Shown: positions 15,913-24,648 of the stretch, one piece after another
How the letters are laid out: each line of letters opens with the position of its first letter
Numbering within the stretch: the stretch's first letter is position 1
NCBI GenBank assembly: GCA_948472955.1
Contig: CAOKVW010000006.1
Span: forward strand, 1 to 37,932
Length of the DNA stretch: 37,932 nt
Reading direction: 5' to 3'
DNA from: an uncultured Clostridium sp.
GTDB lineage: Bacteria > Bacillota > Clostridia > TANB77 > CAG-508
Program-made: the position numbers and the translations under genes
The notes under the pieces: model-generated
The model's database searches: none
What the model saw: only the letters and a program-made list of their open reading frames with translations
Told to the model about the DNA's origin: nothing

Positions 15913-17649
15913 CTATTTATTATCTAAAAGTTTCTTAATCTCCTCATTTCTCTTCACTTTTTTCGTTGTTGTCTTTATCAACTCTTGATCCGTCAAAATC
16001 ATATTTTTGATATATTTATAAGGAGGAAATGTCTTATTAATCTCCTTAATCTTTTGCCAAATCACATCTTCTAGTTCTTCTTGAGACAAATTTGGATATT
16101 TTTCCTTCACTACCTCTGTATCATAAACCACTTTAACAGAAAGTTTAATATCATTCTTATCCTTGTTATCTGGCATGCCATAAACAATACATTCGCTCAC
16201 CTCATCTAAGCGGTTAATCAAGGTCTCTAATTCGTCTGGAAACACCTTTTTACCATTTTTTAGAACAATCATATCCTTCTTTCTTCCTGTTAAAAATAAA
16301 TAACCTTCTTGGTCAAAATACGCCAAATCTCCTGTATAGAACCAACCATCTTTTAGTACTTCCTTGGTCGCTTCCTCATTTTCATAATAGCCAAGCATCA
16401 CATTTGGTCCTTTGACTCTAATTTCTCCAATGCCTTGCTCATCTTGATTAAATAATTCTAATTGCACATTCTCCATAGGAAAACCAATCGAACCATATTT
16501 CATTTTTTTACAATTTTCAGCTGCAATAACTGGTGATGTTTCTGTTAGCCCATATCCTTGTACCACATTAATTCCCAATTCATTGAAACCTTTTGCTACT
16601 CGTCTATCCAAAGGAGCTCCACCAGAAATAACAAATCGTAAGTTTCCTCCCAATTCGTTTAAGATTTCTTGAAACAATTTCTTTCTTACATCAATATGCA
16701 ACTTTAACAATAGATTACTCATTTTCTTAGCCAATGCAACTACCTTTGTTTTTCCTTTTTTCGCAACCCCTTGCTCAATTCTCTTATAAATCGCTTCTAC
16801 TAACAAAGGAACCCCCACAAAGACAGATACTTTATACTCTTTCAAATTTTGAGCAATATAACGAAGCCCATCTGGAAAAACAGTTGTTACACCAAAGGCA
16901 AGCATGACAATCATACAAGTGGAACCAAAAATATGATGAAATGGCAAAAACGCTATATTGACATCTTCTTTTCTAATATCTTCTACTAATTGCATACTAT
17001 ATACATTAGAAGCAATATTGTTTTGGGAAAGCATAACAGCCTTTGATTTAGAAGTAGTACCAGATGTGAATAATAAGATATTCATTTTATAGCTATCTAT
17101 TTTAGCTTCTATATACTCCTTATTCCCTGCTTCTAAAATTTCTTTTCCTTCTTGTTTTAATTGTGGGATAGAAACATATCCTTCTTGCTCTGACATACAA
17201 ATATAATTTTCTATGTTAGCATTTCCTCTGTTTTTGATTTCTTCGATATTTTCTAGGTATTTTTCATCAAATACTAATACATCTGCTTTGCTTCTCACTA
17301 GACAACTTTCCAACTCATCTACTTGTAATTCTTTATCCAATGGAATGCTAAGAATGCCACCTAATAAGTTTGCCAAATGTGTGATAACCCACTCATAGCA
17401 ATTTCTTCCTACAATAGCAACTCTTTTATTTTGATACCCTAAGTTGTAAAATTTAGTTCCTAACTGATTCACTTCTTCTAACAATTGTGTGTAACTTTTT
17501 TCCTCATAAGAAACCTCTTTTTCTTTTTTGTGTTTGATGGTAAAAGCTGTTTTTTCCTTATATTTTTCTACGGTATGATAAATAAGCTCCTTAACATTCT
17601 CAAATTCTGTCGCTTCAAAATATTTTTCTCTTCCCATAATTAGTCCCAT
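15913..17649 (-). CDS. Long-chain acyl-CoA synthetase-like AMP-forming ligase
   Basis: A 578-residue ANL-superfamily enzyme that activates a carboxylic acid with ATP and CoA. Core motifs are present in order: the phosphate loop LLFTSGTTSKSKAVML (about residues 193-208), the A5 motif GYGLTETSPV (about 363), the A7 motif YTGDLAYFDQEGYLFLTGR, the hinge KKDMIV, and a lysine-rich C-terminus with TTTKKVKR holding the likely catalytic lysine. The overall style is that of FadD15-like bacterial fatty-acid ligases. The start is uncertain: AAAGGA touches the ATG at 17649, while the ATG four codons on (17637) has it about 13 bases away. A palindrome lies over its promoter. Confidence 0.88.
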   Translation of the reverse strand: MGLIMGREKYFEATEFENVKELIYHTVEKYKEKTAFTIKHKKEKEVSYEEKSYTQLLEEVNQLGTKFYNLGYQNKRVAIVGRNCYEWVITHLANLLGGILSIPLDKELQVDELESCLVRSKADVLVFDEKYLENIEEIKNRGNANIENYICMSEQEGYVSIPQLKQEGKEILEAGNKEYIEAKIDSYKMNILLFTSGTTSKSKAVMLSQNNIASNVYSMQLVEDIRKEDVNIAFLPFHHIFGSTCMIVMLAFGVTTVFPDGLRYIAQNLKEYKVSVFVGVPLLVEAIYKRIEQGVAKKGKTKVVALAKKMSNLLLKLHIDVRKKLFQEILNELGGNLRFVISGGAPLDRRVAKGFNELGINVVQGYGLTETSPVIAAENCKKMKYGSIGFPMENVQLELFNQDEQGIGEIRVKGPNVMLGYYENEEATKEVLKDGWFYTGDLAYFDQEGYLFLTGRKKDMIVLKNGKKVFPDELETLINRLDEVSECIVYGMPDNKDKNDIKLSVKVVYDTEVVKEKYPNLSQEELEDVIWQKIKEINKTFPPYKYIKNMILTDQELIKTTTKKVKRNEEIKKLLDNK

Positions 17650-17716
17650 TCCTTTCTCAAGGCATAAATCTGGTCGAAAAAACGAAATGCTTGTAATTAT
17701 TTTTCAACCTTTTCCC

Positions 17717-17743
17717 TTAATCTAGTATTTATTACTAGATTAA
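17717..17743. promoter_or_regulatory. Perfect palindrome, possible operator of the acyl-CoA ligase gene
   Basis: TTAATCTAGTA (17717-17727) and TACTAGATTAA (17733-17743) are perfect 11-base inverted arms around a five-base loop. The site overlaps the putative -10 of the ligase promoter and lies upstream of the gene, where no terminator is needed, so an operator for a dimeric regulator is the better reading. It is not a clear FapR or FadR site. Confidence 0.5.
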
Positions 17744-17765
17744 CATATACCCATTATCCTGTCAA
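17737..17765 (-). promoter_or_regulatory. Candidate promoter of the acyl-CoA ligase gene
   Basis: On the minus strand a perfect TTGACA (17765-17760) is followed after 17 bases by TAATCT (17742-17737), a weak -10 that lies within the palindrome. The perfect -35 supports the call; the poor -10 suggests an activator or tight control. Confidence 0.4.
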
Positions 17766-17769
17766 GTGA

Positions 17770-17798
17770 TTGACTATGTATTCAAAACATAGTATAAT
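17770..17798 (+). promoter_or_regulatory. Promoter of the DUF1836 gene with an inverted repeat in the spacer
   Basis: TTGACT (17770-17775), a 17-base spacer and a perfect TATAAT (17793-17798) form a strong SigA-type promoter. The spacer contains ACTATGT-ATTCAAA-ACATAGT (17773-17793), a seven-base inverted repeat touching both promoter boxes. This is a good position for a MerR-like or repressor operator; the DUF1836 product itself is a candidate. Confidence 0.65.
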
Positions 17799-17847
17799 AC
17801 TTAAAAATTTAATATATTAAATTTATATTATAAGTAAAAGGTGATTT

Positions 17848-18345
17848 ATGATGAATGCAGAAATAAAAGATTTTCATTTACCTCGATGGAATGAGCTTCC
17901 TACTATTGATTTATACATAGACCAGTTAGTCTCTTTATTAGAGCAATATTTAGCTGGTTATATTAAAAGTGATAATGAAAAAGAAGATAAAATTATAACA
18001 AAAACCATGATTAATAACTATGTAAAACATAGTGTTATCAAACCTCCTATTAACAAAAAATACAATAAAGAACACATCGCTTCGTTGTTTGTTATTTTTG
18101 TTTTGAAACAGGTTTATAGTATGAATGATATCAAAAAATTAATTGATTTAGCCATCGAAACCTCTCCTACCGAATTGGCTTATAATCGCTTTTGTTCCGA
18201 ACTCGAAAAAGCCATTCGCATCGTTTTTGCTGAAAAAAATTATGTGAAAAATAGTAAATTATCAGAAGAACAATATATTCTTAGAAATGTTGTGCAGTCT
18301 TTTGCTAATAAGTTGTATGTTCAAAAAGTTTATTTGAAAAAATAG
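17848..18345 (+). CDS. DUF1836 family putative DNA-binding protein
   Basis: A 165-residue protein matching DUF1836: FHLPRWNELPTIDLYIDQLV near the start, then the helix-turn-helix-like TKTMINNYVKHSVIKPPINK and KYNKEHIASLFVIFVLKQVYS. The family is related to MerR-type winged helices, is common in Clostridia and has no firmly known role. AAAAGGTG lies five bases before the ATG at 17848; a second ATG follows directly. A strong promoter with an inverted repeat stands upstream, which suits autoregulation. The same ACTATGT...ACATAGT pair recurs inside the gene near 18017-18033, where it encodes the conserved NYVKHS, so chance is possible there. Confidence 0.85.
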   Translation: MMNAEIKDFHLPRWNELPTIDLYIDQLVSLLEQYLAGYIKSDNEKEDKIITKTMINNYVKHSVIKPPINKKYNKEHIASLFVIFVLKQVYSMNDIKKLIDLAIETSPTELAYNRFCSELEKAIRIVFAEKNYVKNSKLSEEQYILRNVVQSFANKLYVQKVYLKK

Positions 18346-18370
18346 GGACATGGGGACGTAGATGATGTCC
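18345..18370. repeat. Single arm of the GGGACATGGGGACGTAG repeat
   Basis: GGGACATGGGGACGTAGATG followed by ATGTCC matches the outer arm of the large element at 21732-22033 with one change (ATGATG for ATAATG). It begins in the DUF1836 stop codon. Only one arm is present here, so this is a solo or decayed copy. Confidence 0.75.
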
Positions 18371-18397
18371 TTATTTTCCCCATTGCATATGACGTTT

Positions 18398-19563
18398 CTA
18401 CTGAATTAACATGCCTTTAATATTTTCTAATTCTTCTTTGTTTATTCCTATATATTTCATGATTTTTTCATCTGACTCACCAAATTGTAACATGTTTTTT
18501 ACCGTTTCTTGTATCGCTTTTTTTATTCCCTGTTTCATTCCTTGTTTGATACCTTTCTTCATGCCTTTCTCTAACCCCTTTTCTATACCTTTTTCCATAC
18601 CTTCTTCTAGACCTTTTTCTAGTCCTCTTTCTAGTCCTCTTTCTAGTCCTCTTTCCATCCCCAATTTTTCACTTTCTTTTTTTGCCTTTTCACTTTCTTT
18701 TAATACCTGATACTTATAATCAAGTAAAAACTTTGTAAATGGACTCATATCTTGTACCTCCTTTTTATTTATCTTTTCTAACATTATCTCTGCTTTTTCC
18801 GTTCCGACAATTGGTCTTATAATATTAACAATAATCTCAGATAAAGCCTCTTTATCTTTTGGTTCTTGTATTATCTCTATAATTTTGTTCATCTGTTCAT
18901 TTATTTCATCTTCATCTTTACATTTCTCTATTATCATAATGCTACTAAATAAAGTTTTCTTCTTTAATAATTCTTCATAAGTATAATCATGTACAGTTAT
19001 CAAATTATAGGATAAACTGATAGCATAATCCTGGTAGTTTTCAGACTGATATTGCTTTTGGTCAAAGTTAGTTGGAAGATTCCATTTTTGAAAACCAGTA
19101 TAAATAATAATTGGTATAACAATGGGATATATACTATTTCCCCTAATCGTTTCTTTTCTAATAATTTCTCCTATATATTCCCATATTCTCAATAGCATTT
19201 CTGGATGGATTGTACTTTGATGCTCGATTAAAAAATATACTGGTTTATCTTTTAGCCTATATAAAATATCGGATTGTCTACTTTTGTACAATCTTGTTAT
19301 AAAATCGGTTGGACATTGTATTATTTGTGTTTCTTCTAGTTTCTCCTTGAAGTCAAGAAAATCATTTAAAAAATTTATCATTTCTTTTTTCTACTTAAAA
19401 TATTTCGAAACATTTTATCATGTCTTTTATCAATTTCTTTTACTATTTCTTTGCTATAAGTTTTGTCCTCTTCTATTTGATAAATTGTTTCTTCTTCTTT
19501 TAACACCATTACTTTCTTATTTTCTAGGTATTTCCTATATTGTTGATATGTTATATATTTCAT
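18398..19563 (-). CDS. Rpn-family (YhgA-like) nuclease/transposase in two frames
   Basis: The first frame (19563-19378) encodes a 61-residue N-terminus ending EIDKRHDKMFRNILSRKKK, and the second (19381-18398) starts MINFLNDFLDFKEKL. Together they form the normal Rpn/PD-(D/E)XK transposase layout: HDKMFRNIL, then TDFITRLYKSRQSDILYRLK and YFLIEHQSTIHPEM. The C-terminus carries the GLERGLEKGMEKG four-residue repeats typical of this family (12-bp DNA repeats near 18619-18654). The junction contains the slippery heptamer A AAA AAG in the right phase, then AAA TGA, and an ATGA overlap. Expression could occur by -1 frameshifting or by coupling; a simple frameshift mutation in an A-run is the alternative. 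Rpn proteins promote RecA-independent recombination in E. coli. Confidence 0.8.
19378..19390 (-). other. Candidate -1 slippery site in the Rpn gene
   Basis: The minus strand reads AGT AGA AAA AAG AAA TGA. The heptamer A AAA AAG (19390-19384) is in the X XXY YYZ phase and one codon ahead of the TGA. A -1 shift gives AAA AAA GAA ATG ATA, joining the two halves of the Rpn protein. Confidence 0.5.
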
Positions 19564-19768
19564 TCCATTCCTTCTTCCTAATTATAATTTGTTTTATCTT
19601 GTTTGTCAAGTTTTATCATATGGTAAAAATATGTTTTTATATCACCCTCTTATTTCTCACTTTGTTTTTGGATTTTTTTCGAATAAAATTTTTGAACTAA
19701 ACTCTTTTGAAATTATGTTTTTATCATAATATTTTTTTGGATAAAAGTCAATAGAATATGGAAAAATA

Positions 19769-20323
19769 TTACATTTCTCCATATCCTTTTTCAATCATAG
19801 ACTCCTCTATTTCATTCACTCTTTTCATAACAGAAATCATTAATTTCGTCAAAATCACCTTAGTGTTTTTAATATTTAGAGCCATTCCTTTAGCAACACA
19901 AGCATCTCTTAATTGAAAATATTCTCTCTTTAAAATTGGAAGCATAGACAAAGAAATACAAACCAATAATTCAATATCATCTGGATTCACGCTTAGCCAT
20001 TTCAACGGCATGCAAAGATTTTTTATCGTTTTTGCCATCCCTCTTACTGTTGTAGTTTTCGAATAAATATAAGTAACATTACATACTAAAATTAATTTAA
20101 TAGCCACTAAAATGGCATACTCATAATTAGATAACAAGCAATTTATGAGAACTGTTAATAGAATAAATGGCAACCATTTTACAATATTCTGAATAGCCTC
20201 TCCTACTTTTATTTTTAAAACTATCATGGCTAATAGATTCAACAAAAAGACTACTAATAATAGTAGATTCGTATCAATAAAAAATATAAAACTAGCATAC
20301 AAAACAAAAATGATAAATACCAT
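19769..20323 (-). CDS. ECF transporter transmembrane component
   Basis: A 184-residue protein with four to five hydrophobic segments in the first 100 residues, followed by the cytoplasmic coupling helices. The two short coupling motifs of EcfT proteins are visible as ACVAKGMALN and SMIEKGYGEM (variants of A-R-G). It is shorter than usual EcfT (about 260 residues), closer to dedicated CbiQ/BioN-type T components. It follows the ATPase gene by about 40 bases and should build the energy-coupling module with it. An AGGA lies some ten bases before the ATG. Confidence 0.82.
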   Translation of the reverse strand: MVFIIFVLYASFIFFIDTNLLLLVVFLLNLLAMIVLKIKVGEAIQNIVKWLPFILLTVLINCLLSNYEYAILVAIKLILVCNVTYIYSKTTTVRGMAKTIKNLCMPLKWLSVNPDDIELLVCISLSMLPILKREYFQLRDACVAKGMALNIKNTKVILTKLMISVMKRVNEIEESMIEKGYGEM

Positions 20324-20363
20324 GATACTATTCTTCCTAATCTGACATTAATTTAGTTATCTT

Positions 20364-21179
20364 TTAAACTAATATCTTTTCTTTTAACTTTTTAACTAAT
20401 TCATCTAGCGAATAATCTTGTAAATCTATTTCAATTCCTTGTTCTCTTAACTTTTGTAGCAATTCTACTACCATAGGAACTTTCATGTCATACTGTTTCC
20501 ATACATCGAATCGATTCCATAAATCTTCTCTTTTGATTTCCTCTGCAATTTGTCCCTCATGCAATATAATAATCCTGTCTGCTAACAGCATTTCTTCTGC
20601 CACATTAGTAATATATACAATCGTATATCCTTCTTTTTTCAGTTCTTCTACAATATGATAAATTTCTTCTTTTCCTTTGCTGTCAATCATGGTAGTCGGT
20701 TCATCAAATACAATATATTTCGGTTGTTTGGCAAGCACCTCAGCAATCACGACTCTTTGTTTTTGCCCTAAAGATAATTCATATAAATCCTCTTTGGATT
20801 TATCCTTCATATGTACTTTTTCAAGAGAAGATTCGATACGTTGTTCGATTTCTTTTTCCTCTAATCCTCTCAAAGCAAAGGATACTTCATCTGCTACATG
20901 ATTAAAAATAATTTGATTCTCTGGATTTTGAAATACAATTCCTATCTTTTTTCGTATTGCTTCTTTATTCTTTGCGTCTGCCATATCCAAATCATCCATT
21001 AAAATTTTTCCCTTTTTAGGCTTGATAATACCAGAAATCAACTTGCCTAAAGTTGACTTGCCAGAGCCATTTTTTCCCATAATGACAACCGTTTCTTTTT
21101 CTGGAATCGTTAGATTGATTTCTTTTAAGATATCTTTTCCTTTTTTGTAACGATATGTTACATTTTCTATACTAATCAT
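20364..21179 (-). CDS. ECF transporter ATP-binding protein
   Basis: A 271-residue ABC ATPase. It has Walker A GKNGSGKST (about residues 35-43), the Q-loop FQNPENQIIF (typical of ECF ATPases), the signature LSLGQKQR, Walker B YIVFDEPT, and a C-terminal regulatory tail of about 50 residues. The DLYELSLGQKQR and NPENQ motifs mark the EcfA/CbiO group. Only one ATPase gene is present, so it may act as a homodimer, unlike the usual EcfA1/EcfA2 pair. Its start overlaps the folT-like stop by eight bases, with GGGGAG before the ATG. Confidence 0.92.
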   Translation of the reverse strand: MISIENVTYRYKKGKDILKEINLTIPEKETVVIMGKNGSGKSTLGKLISGIIKPKKGKILMDDLDMADAKNKEAIRKKIGIVFQNPENQIIFNHVADEVSFALRGLEEKEIEQRIESSLEKVHMKDKSKEDLYELSLGQKQRVVIAEVLAKQPKYIVFDEPTTMIDSKGKEEIYHIVEELKKEGYTIVYITNVAEEMLLADRIIILHEGQIAEEIKREDLWNRFDVWKQYDMKVPMVVELLQKLREQGIEIDLQDYSLDELVKKLKEKILV

Positions 21180-21708
21180 TTTCTCCCCTTACATATGTGT
21201 TAAATGGTTTTCTTAATGCTCTTTCTAAGAAAATCATAAGAATTACCTTGATTGGTATCATAACCAATTCTTTTACAATTCTAGATGCCATTAATACCAT
21301 AAATGCCTTACCCGTTGTCATGCTTAGCCATAACGTATTTAGTCCTATATTAGCAATGACGGTTACTAATATAACTGCTATTATCACTCTTACCATAAAT
21401 TGTTTATCTGTATAAGTATCATCTTCTTTTTGGTATAATAGAAATCCATAAATCGCTCCTGCGACTGCTGTCGTGATGGTATAGCCAATAAAGAAAGAAC
21501 CATAGGGAAATAGCGTTGCTCCTATTAAATCAGCTAACACATTAATTAAGATTGTCCACTTTGGTCCTAACCATATCGCACATAACATGGTTGGTACAAA
21601 CGAAAAACTAATGGTTACAATTGGTGTTTTAATGGATAAAAATCTAGATAATATAATAATCAGGGCTAGTAATAAGGCGGATAAGATTATTTTTTTATTT
21701 TTTGACAT
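21172..21708 (-). CDS. Folate ECF transporter substrate-binding (S) component, FolT-like
   Basis: A 178-residue membrane protein with about six hydrophobic segments. The pattern RFLSIKTPIVTISFSFVPTM, then LGPKWTILINVLADLIG, LFPYGSFFIGYTITT, NTLWLSM and RIVKELVMIP agrees with the FolT family of vitamin-specific S components. It probably captures folates at the cell surface for the ATPase and T component encoded just downstream, making a dedicated folate importer. AAAGGAG precedes the ATG. I looked for a THF riboswitch upstream and found none; the space holds a large palindromic element instead. Confidence 0.82.
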   Translation of the reverse strand: MSKNKKIILSALLLALIIILSRFLSIKTPIVTISFSFVPTMLCAIWLGPKWTILINVLADLIGATLFPYGSFFIGYTITTAVAGAIYGFLLYQKEDDTYTDKQFMVRVIIAVILVTVIANIGLNTLWLSMTTGKAFMVLMASRIVKELVMIPIKVILMIFLERALRKPFNTYVRGEND

Positions 21709-21731
21709 TTTAAATTTCTCCTTTCAATCTG

Positions 21732-22033
21732 GGGTTAGGGACATGGGGACGTAGATAATGTCCCTATGCGATAAACAATCCTATCAACTTAATGTGTTAT
21801 TTATTATTTTTGCGACACCGCGTAAGCGACCAGCCTCTGCATACTGCCACTGTAACAAGCAAAGCTTTAACAGTGGACAGTAAAACGAGCAAAGCAAGTA
21901 GCATTGGAGCAACCATCCATATTAAAAATCTGAAGGTTGCGACACACAAGGTGTAAAAAAATAATAAATAATACATTAAGTTGGAGATTTTGAGTATTTA
22001 GGGACATTATCTACGTCCCCATGTCCCTAACCC
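21732..22033. repeat. 302-bp nested inverted-repeat element between folT-like and mutS
   Basis: Outer arms 21732-21766 and 21999-22033 are perfect 35-base inverted copies beginning GGGTTAGGGACATGGGGACG. After short spacers a second pair follows: 21785-21819 and 21950-21983, starting CAACTTAATGTG and ending CATTAAGTTG with few mismatches. The central about 130 bases are richer in G/C and contain smaller pairs (CACTGT/ACAGTG, CAACC/GGTTG). No ORF of note is inside. The outermost base overlaps the mutS stop codon. It is a MITE-like or structured element with no transposase here. Confidence 0.88.
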
Positions 22034-24648
22034 TATTTCATTTTTTCTTTAATTCTAACAAGTGTATTTAAGGCATCAATTGGAGTCAGTTCATTCAAAT
22101 TAATTTTATCCACTTCATGAGCAATCTCCGCTAGTTTATAATTATATAAATCAAACTGTCCTTCCACTTGTTTCTTATCTTGTTTTTGCTGTTTTTGACC
22201 TGTTAAAATATTCTTTCTTTCTAAAGAACGCAAAATTTCATCTGCTTTTTTTGTTACTAATTTAGGAACACCAGCTAAACGAGCCACATGGATTCCGTAG
22301 CTTTCATCGGTTCCACCTCTGACAATTTTTCGCAAGAAAATGATGTCTTCTCCTTTTTCTTTTACAGCAATCGAATAATTTTTGATACCTTCTAATTTAT
22401 CTTCTAATTCGGTTAGTTCATGATAATGAGTGGCAAATAAGGTTTTGGCACCACATTTTTCCTTGTCAGCAATAAATTCTGCTACTGCCCAAGCAATGGA
22501 TAATCCATCATAGGTGGAGGTTCCTCTTCCAATTTCATCTAAGATAACTAAACTATTATTAGTAGCTTCTTTTAGAATGGTGGCTACTTCCATCATTTCT
22601 ACCATAAAAGTACTTTGTCCCATGCTCAAGTCATCCGATGCTCCTACTCTTGTGAAAATTTTGTCGACCACTCCAATTTTAGCAGTTTCTGCTGGTACAA
22701 AGCTTCCTACTTGAGCCATTAACGTAACCAAGGCAACTTGTCTCATATAGGTGGATTTACCTGCCATGTTTGGTCCTGTAATAATAGACAATCGATTGTC
22801 TTGCTTGTCCAAATAAGTATCATTTTCAACAAAGCTTCCTGCTCCTAGTATTTTTTCAATAACGGGATGTCTTCCATTTTTAATGTCAATACTTCCAGAG
22901 GAATTGACTTCTGGCATGCAATAATTCATATCTTCAGCCACTTCGGCAAAAGATGTCAAAACATCTAAATGAGATACCACTTCACTTGTTCTTTGCAATC
23001 TTTTAATATTTTTCGCAATTTCTTCCCTAATTTGCACAAAAGCATTATATTCTAAGGTTACTACTTTTTCTTCTGCCCCTAAAATTTGATTTTCTAAGTT
23101 TTTCAATTCTTCTGTGATGTATCGTTCTGCATTTGTCAAAGTTTGTTTTCTGATAAATCTTTCTGGGACTTGGTCTAAATATGATTTTGTGACTTCTAGG
23201 TAATACCCAAATACTTTATTAAATCCTATTTTTAAATTCTTGATTCCTGTTTTTTCTTTTTCTGTCAATTCTAATTGAACCAACCAATTCTTTCCCTCTA
23301 TTTGTGCCGTTTTTAAGGTATCAATTTCGTCATCATAACCCAATTTAATGATACCTCCATCTTTGATAGTCATTGGTGGGTCATCCATAATGGCACTGTC
23401 AATCAATTCATAAATATCTTGTAATTCATCTAAATTCTCGGCTAGCTCTTTTAATAAATCAGTTTTACAATGAGATAGGCTTTTCTTGACCTCTGGCAAT
23501 TTGAACAAAGAATTTTTTAGGGTTACCATATCTCTCGCATTGGCATTCCCATAAGCCATTTTTCCAGCTAAACGTTCAATATCATATACTTTTTTTAGAT
23601 TTTCAATGACATCTCCTCTTAACATGACATCATCTTTTAATTCCTTGACTGCCTCTAGTCTTTTGTTGATTGCTAAAACATCTACCAGTGGGTCGTTTAA
23701 CCATCTTCTTAAACATCTTCCTCCCATTGAGGTGGAGGTTTTGTCTAATACCCATAATAAGGTTCCTTTTTTGGATTTGTCTCTTAATTTTTCTGTTATT
23801 TCTAAGTTTCTTCTGGCATTGATGTCTAATGCCATATATCTAGATAATGGATAAACGACAATTTTGTTGATATGGTCTAGAGTCGTTTTTTGCGTGTCCT
23901 CGATATAGGCTACTAAGGCATGAATCGCACTAATCGCTAAGGTTTTCTCCTCGAATTTTTCTATGTTTTTACCAGTATTGTCAACAATACTAAATCGTAA
24001 GGCTAAGTTTTCCATTTCAGATGAAAAATGCTTGTCCTCAAATTTGGTTATGTATAAATCTTCAAACCTTTCTTTTATTTTATCAATTTCCTCCTTGCCA
24101 TCTGCCATCATAGAATTAACCACTAATTCAGAAGGATTATATCTTGCTATCTCGTCTAGCAACATCGGAAAATTATGATTGTCTTTGATTTCTGCGGCAT
24201 AAAATTCTCCTGTTGAAATGTCACAAACACTGATACCAAAGTAAATGCCAGATTTAAAGATAGACATGATATAATTATTTTTTCTTTCTTCTAACATGTT
24301 GCTTTCTACAACTGTTCCTGGTGTGACAACACGTACGACTCCCCTTTTGACAATTCCTTTGGTTGTTTTGGGGTCTTCTAGTTGCTCACAAATAGCTACT
24401 TTATAACCTTTGCTTACTAGTTTGGCAATGTACATTTCAGCTGCATGGTGTGGCACTCCTGCCATTGGAGCTCTTTCTTCTTGTCCACATTCTTTCCCTG
24501 TTAATGTTATTTCTAGTTCTCTTGCTACTAAAATGGCATCATCAAAGAACATTTCATAAAAGTCTCCTAGTCGGTAAAATAGGATACAGTCTTTGTATTC
24601 TTCTTTGGTTTCAAGATATTTTTGCATCATTGGTGAATATTCTGCCAT
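22033..24648 (-). CDS. mutS: DNA mismatch repair protein MutS
   Basis: An 871-residue MutS. The N-terminal mismatch-reading motif GDFYEMFFDDA (about residues 28-38) has the Phe-x-Glu pair. The C-terminal ATPase shows Walker A TGPNMAGKSTYMRQ (about 612), then FTRVGASDDLSMGQSTFMVEM, Walker B LVILDEIGRGTSTYDG and LFATHYHEL. A C-terminal tail ends DALNTLVRIKEKMK. The length and all motifs are normal. The start codon follows directly on the miaB stop, with AAAGGAG inside miaB, so the pair forms the common Clostridial miaB-mutS unit; mutL, often next, is not found in the window. Confidence 0.97.
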   Translation of the reverse strand: MAEYSPMMQKYLETKEEYKDCILFYRLGDFYEMFFDDAILVARELEITLTGKECGQEERAPMAGVPHHAAEMYIAKLVSKGYKVAICEQLEDPKTTKGIVKRGVVRVVTPGTVVESNMLEERKNNYIMSIFKSGIYFGISVCDISTGEFYAAEIKDNHNFPMLLDEIARYNPSELVVNSMMADGKEEIDKIKERFEDLYITKFEDKHFSSEMENLALRFSIVDNTGKNIEKFEEKTLAISAIHALVAYIEDTQKTTLDHINKIVVYPLSRYMALDINARRNLEITEKLRDKSKKGTLLWVLDKTSTSMGGRCLRRWLNDPLVDVLAINKRLEAVKELKDDVMLRGDVIENLKKVYDIERLAGKMAYGNANARDMVTLKNSLFKLPEVKKSLSHCKTDLLKELAENLDELQDIYELIDSAIMDDPPMTIKDGGIIKLGYDDEIDTLKTAQIEGKNWLVQLELTEKEKTGIKNLKIGFNKVFGYYLEVTKSYLDQVPERFIRKQTLTNAERYITEELKNLENQILGAEEKVVTLEYNAFVQIREEIAKNIKRLQRTSEVVSHLDVLTSFAEVAEDMNYCMPEVNSSGSIDIKNGRHPVIEKILGAGSFVENDTYLDKQDNRLSIITGPNMAGKSTYMRQVALVTLMAQVGSFVPAETAKIGVVDKIFTRVGASDDLSMGQSTFMVEMMEVATILKEATNNSLVILDEIGRGTSTYDGLSIAWAVAEFIADKEKCGAKTLFATHYHELTELEDKLEGIKNYSIAVKEKGEDIIFLRKIVRGGTDESYGIHVARLAGVPKLVTKKADEILRSLERKNILTGQKQQKQDKKQVEGQFDLYNYKLAEIAHEVDKINLNELTPIDALNTLVRIKEKMK

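Noticed and set aside
21709..22032. A THF riboswitch upstream of the folT-like gene
   Set aside because: None of the conserved THF-riboswitch sequence blocks was found; the region is taken up by a symmetric nested inverted repeat.
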